Positions 60,183 to 64,000 of a stretch of 64,000 bases of DNA are shown here, piece by piece. The notes under the pieces are model-generated. The model searched no databases and was not told where the DNA came from. It saw only the letters and a program-made list of their open reading frames with translations. The position numbers were made by a program, and so were the translations under genes. Position 1 is the stretch's first letter. Every line of letters starts with the position of its first letter. Location: contig CAUEEP010000760.1 of NCBI GenBank assembly GCA_958450365.1, positions 1,906,962 to 1,970,961 of the forward strand, in the 5' to 3' direction. The DNA is from Mesorhabditis belari. Taxonomy: Eukaryota > Nematoda > Chromadorea > Rhabditida > Rhabditidae.

Positions 60183-60357
60183 TGATTGTTTACTAGAAAA
60201 CATCTAGGCAGAAATCAGCTAGAATCCAGCCAGAAATCAGCTAGAATCCAGCCAGAAATCAGCTAGAATCCAGCCAGAAATCAGCTAGAATCCAGCCAGA
60301 AATCAGCTAGAATCCAGCCAGAAATCAGCTAGAATCCAGCCAGAAATCGGCTAGATG
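60183..60357. repeat. 22-bp satellite
   Basis: Eight copies of AGAATCCAGCCAGAAATCAG plus CT. Confidence 0.93.
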
Positions 60358-60711
60358 TTTTGGGTTAAAAACCTATTTTAAACGTTCAATAATCCGACAA
60401 CAAAAATGATTCAAAATTTGCAGCGTGAAAGGATTAAGTAAATAATGGCCACGTGTCAATGATCCATTCAAGTGATTAATCCCTCCCATTCCTCCCATTC
60501 ACTCCCTCAATTTTTCCTTTATCCACCCCCTCGTCATTAGCAATTCTTTTCATTAACAAAAGACAAAAAATCATTTTCTTTAATGTAAATGAATCTTATT
60601 AGTCTTGTTAGCTTATTTTTGATGTTTATTCAGAGCCAAAATAGATCTATCCAATAAAATAACTTGCTTGAAAGTGTTTAGAGATGCGACTCGAAAACTT
60701 ATCAATCAGAA

Positions 60712-60872
60712 AAGAAAACTTATCAATCAGAAAAGAAACCCAGTACTAAAAGTACTATACTAAGCCAGTACTAAAAGTACTATACTAAGCCAGTACTAAA
60801 AGTACTATACTAAGCCAGTACTAAAAGTACTATACTAAGCCAGTACTAAAAGTACTATACTAAGCCAGTACT
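60712..60872. repeat. 25-bp satellite
   Basis: Five to six copies of GCCAGTACTAAAAGTACTAT plus ACTAA. Each unit holds the hairpin-forming pair AGTACT/AGTACT. Confidence 0.93.
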
Positions 60873-61435
60873 TTCAGTACTAAAAGTTTCCGTACTCCGT
60901 TTCCGTACAAAGTTTCAGTAAAAGTTTTCAATTAACAGCGGTAAAAAGAAAAAAACAAACTCGTTTCATTAATGTTATTCAAAGAAATGAGTCTCCGAGT
61001 GGGCTTTATGGGCCATCGATATGTCGAGTGTGAATGTGTGCTATGTCTCTCAATAGTGAAAAGAAATGGGGGAATTTCATTTCAGAGAGCGTCTCCCCCT
61101 TTTTGCCCTTCCATACACACATCCCCATGGGGGTATTACGGGTTCGAAGGCATTTTTCTCCCTTGCCTCATTTTTCTTAGTTTTTTTTTCTTCGGCTTGG
61201 GTCGAAGGAACACCCAGATTCTATGGATCAGTTCGCTTTTTGGCCCATTTTCAACCACCTTTTCGCTGGAAGTGAGTTTCCTTCCGGAACCCTTTTGCAC
61301 ACACTCTCGAGTAGTGATGCTAGCAACTTTGAAATGACCAATTGAACTAAGTTTAAGACGTAAGTCTTGAGAAAATGGATACAGAATAAGATTTGAAGTT
61401 AAACAACTCTACAAAAATGAATGATGTTTACAAAA
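60873..61435. other. No gene seen
   Basis: An open frame of 121 codons at 60972-61337 overlaps another in a second frame. Both are Phe/Ser/Pro-rich with no domain. I do not support it as a gene. Confidence 0.45.
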
Positions 61436-62011
61436 GATGTTTACAAGGGAATCGTCGAGCTCGAAGTTGAGAATCGATTTGGGATCGGGTGCATCTTAAG
61501 AGAAAAATCATTCTTCAACATGATAATGCTAGAAAAGATGTTTCGAAGATGACTCGTTCTACACTAAACTCATTTGCATGGAAGGTGATGGCCTATCCTA
61601 CAGCTCTGTTCTTGCACCTTCTGATTACTCTGATTACTTCTGATTAATAAGTATTCGGGTGATGAGCAATGATTTTGCGAACCAACACTTTGATTCCAAA
61701 GAAAAGGTCAAAAAATGGCTGACAGATTGGTTTGCGTGAAAACCGAAGTTTTTCTACGAGAGAGGCATTCGACTTTTACCAGTAAAATGGGCACAAATCA
61801 TACAAAATAATGGCAAATATCTCGCATGATTTGAAGTTGTTAACTGAATAAAAATTTCTTCAGAGAAAACCAACCCAATATACAGAGTGCCGCGAACGTT
61901 CTGTCCTTTTTAGAATTCTCTCTAAAAGCTTCCTGGTTGATGTTTACAAGGGAATCGTCGAGCTCGAAGTTGAGAATCGACTCGGGATCGGGTGCATCTT
62001 AAGAGAAAAAT
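61436..62011. repeat. Direct repeat pair of 74 bp around a mariner remnant
   Basis: GTTTACAAGGGAATCGTCGA through GGTGCATCTTAAGAGAAAAA occurs at 61436-61509 and 61938-62011. A diverged inverted version is at about 62096-62155. In one frame the unit reads VYKGIVELEVENRFGIGCI. Confidence 0.85.
61510..61881 (+). pseudogene. Decayed mariner transposase, C-terminal half
   Basis: Reading across frames, the plus strand gives LQHDNARKDVSKMTR (usual LLHDNARPH block), then AYPT (usual HPPYSPDL, lost), then QHFDSKEKVKKWLTDWF and FYERGIRLLPVKWAQIIQNNGKY. These match the C-terminal part of mariner transposases in order. Several stops and frameshifts are present, and the YSPDLAPSD segment is missing. The sequence ends at ACCAACCCAATA, the inverted end shared with the mariner-type MITEs. 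Confidence 0.85.
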
Positions 62012-62159
62012 CAATCAATTTTCTATGCCAGATTCCTAGCGATTGCGTGGGTGTTTGCAGCTAAATTTTGCAGATTCGGAATCAGCATGTCGGACTCTAC
62101 AAGATGCACCAGATCTCGAATCGATTCTCAACTTCGAGCCGAGATCATTCCCTTGTTAG

Positions 62160-62920
62160 GTTTTTGAACTCCTGGAAATATTTCCAAGCTTAAATGACTG
62201 TTCTAATGACTTAAATGACTGTTCTAAGCTTAAATGACTCTTCTAGGAAAAATTGTACGATCCGGCAACCAAAACCTAAAATTTCATGCAATGCTTGATG
62301 GATTATCTCATCCTAAACCCTTATTTATCACTAAATCCAATAAAGTTTGTCAGTAACGTCAAAGAATAACTCAATAATGTCAAAGAATCAATAAGGTTTG
62401 TTAGTCTTTTGGCGATCAATTCTTAACATCAGACATCAGCAAAGAAAAGAGTTCAGGAATTTCCCACAAGTCTCTTTTTCCAATTAATGATGCGCAAAAG
62501 TGCTCGGAAATGCAGAAATGTGTCTTTCTGGAACAGAACGTGAGAGATGAAAAAAATCGAGTGTTTATTGGCGGTGAAGAAAATGAATTATAGTTGACTT
62601 TGAATAGAAAACAGAAAAAGAAGAAACTCCTCGAAAAAACTGTGATATTAAAGACTTTTGTCCATCGATTTTTAGCTAAATTTTTGTGTTTTTTTAAAAG
62701 CTCGTGGCATGTTATAAATTGTTGAATCCATCTTTTTGCTAATGCTAAAACTAGAGATAATAAACTCTTTAATCTTCCAAATGTTTGCAAATTGGTCGAA
62801 TTTGGACCAAGATATACAAAAAAGCCAAACAAACGTTCTAAAAACCAACGTTAAAAGACTTATGTCCATGACTGTAGTTGAGTTTGATAAGAAAATGAAC
62901 TTTACAGTTTTGATTTGTAA
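62160..62920. other. No gene seen
   Basis: AT-rich. Open frames of 138 codons at 62416-62832 (minus) and shorter ones are Phe/Ser/Lys-rich without splice context or domain. Confidence 0.4.
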
Positions 62921-63655
62921 AAATGATCAATCTATCAAGTATAAAAAGTTTTAATAAAACAATGGAGTAAAGGGAGAATTTATATTGCTAAATAATTTGA
63001 TAGCCAACTCTTAGCTATTGGGTTGATGAATTGAAAACTGTGGGACTTTGAACTAAAATTTATTCAACATAAAATCATCAATTCATTCCAAATAATTTCC
63101 ATTATTATTGACGACTTCTGCCCATTTTACAGGCAATTTGCAGATTCCACTTTCGTAGTAGGACTTTGGTTTGTGTGTGAGACAAGTGTGAGACTCAAAA
63201 ATCGAGGACTGGAGATGTCCCAGCTTGTCCAGTTTGAGCACTTTCTTCAAAAGAAACCCATTTTGGTGTCAATAGAAAAGTTGTAGAGAATCAAAAATTA
63301 GGCTTATAGCCAAATTTCCAAAAAGATACACTTAGTAGTTTGGCTTAAAATGCAAGTTTTGTTGCAAGCTTTGTGAAAATTCGTAAATTTGGCATTTCTT
63401 GAAAACCAGTTTTTGAATCGTTCTGAAAATTTGGATATAAGCTTGATTTTTGATTCTCTACAACTTTTCCATTGACACCAAAATGGGTTTCTTTTGAAGA
63501 AAATGCTCAAACTTTCACATATGACAATAGCCCGCAGTTTTCAATTCACCAACCCAATAAAAATGATCAATCTATCAAGCATAAAAAGTTTAATAAACCA
63601 ATGGAGTAAAGGGAGAATTTATATTGCTAAATAATTTGATAGCCAACTCTAGTCA
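62921..63655. repeat. About 95-bp direct repeats flanking a MITE
   Basis: AAAATGATCAATCTATCAAG through AATAATTTGATAGCCAACTC occurs directly before (62921-63014) and directly after (63560-63652) the MITE at 63018-63557, with only a few differences. Confidence 0.9.
63016..63559. mobile_element. Mariner-type MITE, copy 3 (540 bp)
   Basis: Ends TTGGGTTGATGAATTGAAAA and AATTCACCAACCCAA, TA on both sides. Interior close to copies 1 and 2. Confidence 0.9.
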
Positions 63656-63778
63656 ACGATAGCCAACGCTAGCCAACGATAGCTAACTCTAGCCAACTCT
63701 AGCCAACTCTAGCCAACGATAGCCAACTCTAGCCAACTCTAGCCAACGATAGCCAACTCTAGCCAACGATAGCCAACA
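63638..63778. repeat. 10-bp satellite AGCCAACTCT/AGCCAACGAT
   Basis: About 14 decamers in mixed order. It starts at the end of the right flanking repeat of MITE copy 3. Confidence 0.92.
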
Positions 63779-64000
63779 ACTATTTGATCAAATTTGATAG
63801 CCAACTTAAGTCAGTTCACCAAGAAGTGAAAAATTCGATTCATTGTCAGAAGTTGAGATGTCAGAATGCTCCAAAAACTGGACCATTGCTTTAAACAACT
63901 TTTGAACAATGTTTCCAAAAAGTAAAAAGAATTCTTTTGCAATTAGCTGCCAAAGAATCGGATCTTGTGAAGACTGAAAGGGAAAAGGGTCACATTTTTG

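Noticed and set aside
60972..61337. 121-codon plus frame
   Set aside because: Aromatic/Ser-rich with a competing overlapping frame, no homology I recognise, no promoter or polyadenylation context.

Overview
This looks like nuclear DNA of a free-living or rhabditid-type (clade V) nematode. The sequence is AT-rich. Its genes are split by many introns, often 44-100 bp long and ending in TTTCAG or TTTTAG. Candidate trans-splice acceptors precede the start codons. ShKT-domain secreted proteins are present, and the noncoding DNA is full of Tc1/mariner-type miniature elements and short-period satellites. Genus and species cannot be read from the window.

Layout. (1) 1-10.36 kb: no gene I can support; a foldback MITE at 926-1400, a small TIR element at 5807-5997, and several tRNA-derived SINE-like units at 6.8-8.9 kb. 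(2) 10389-16159, plus strand: a complete 12-exon gene for the AP-2 clathrin adaptor mu subunit (dpy-23/apm-2 type, 435 aa). (3) 16528-22787: a large inverted repeat with two arms of about 2.2 kb carrying four intact paralogous genes, in the order minus, plus, minus, plus. Each encodes a secreted protein of 171-173 aa with two ShKT domains. The genes form two divergent pairs, each around a 487-bp intergenic region. (4) 23108 to at least 37731, and probably to 58592, minus strand: a BAIAP3/Munc13-4-type UNC-13 family gene with C2A, MUN and C2B regions. Thirty-five exons at 23.1-37.7 kb join in phase to 1,133 codons. Six further exons between 45.4 and 58.6 kb continue the phase chain to a plausible start methionine (1,312 aa), but these are less certain. 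(5) 58.7-64 kb: no supported gene; mariner remnants, satellites and SINE-like units.

Biological links. The AP-2 mu subunit (endocytic cargo recognition) and the UNC-13-like protein (vesicle priming and exocytosis) act at opposite ends of the vesicle cycle. I see nothing that makes them a functional cluster. The ShKT cluster looks like a recent local expansion by inverted duplication.

Repeats dominate the window. I recognise about 20 different tandem arrays, most in introns of the UNC-13-like gene. There are at least four multi-copy TIR element families: a TTGGGTTG-ended mariner type, a CAGTACTGGACAA-ended Tc1-like type, a TACCGTA-ended type, and a TAGGTTGTCC-ended type. There are also tRNA-derived SINEs, one decayed mariner transposase, one transposase fragment, and one reverse-transcriptase remnant. 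I do not see a clearly new multi-gene system. The most interesting structures are the ShKT palindrome, the element with two opposed tRNA-like units inside terminal inverted repeats, and the telomere-like repeats facing each other in an intron.
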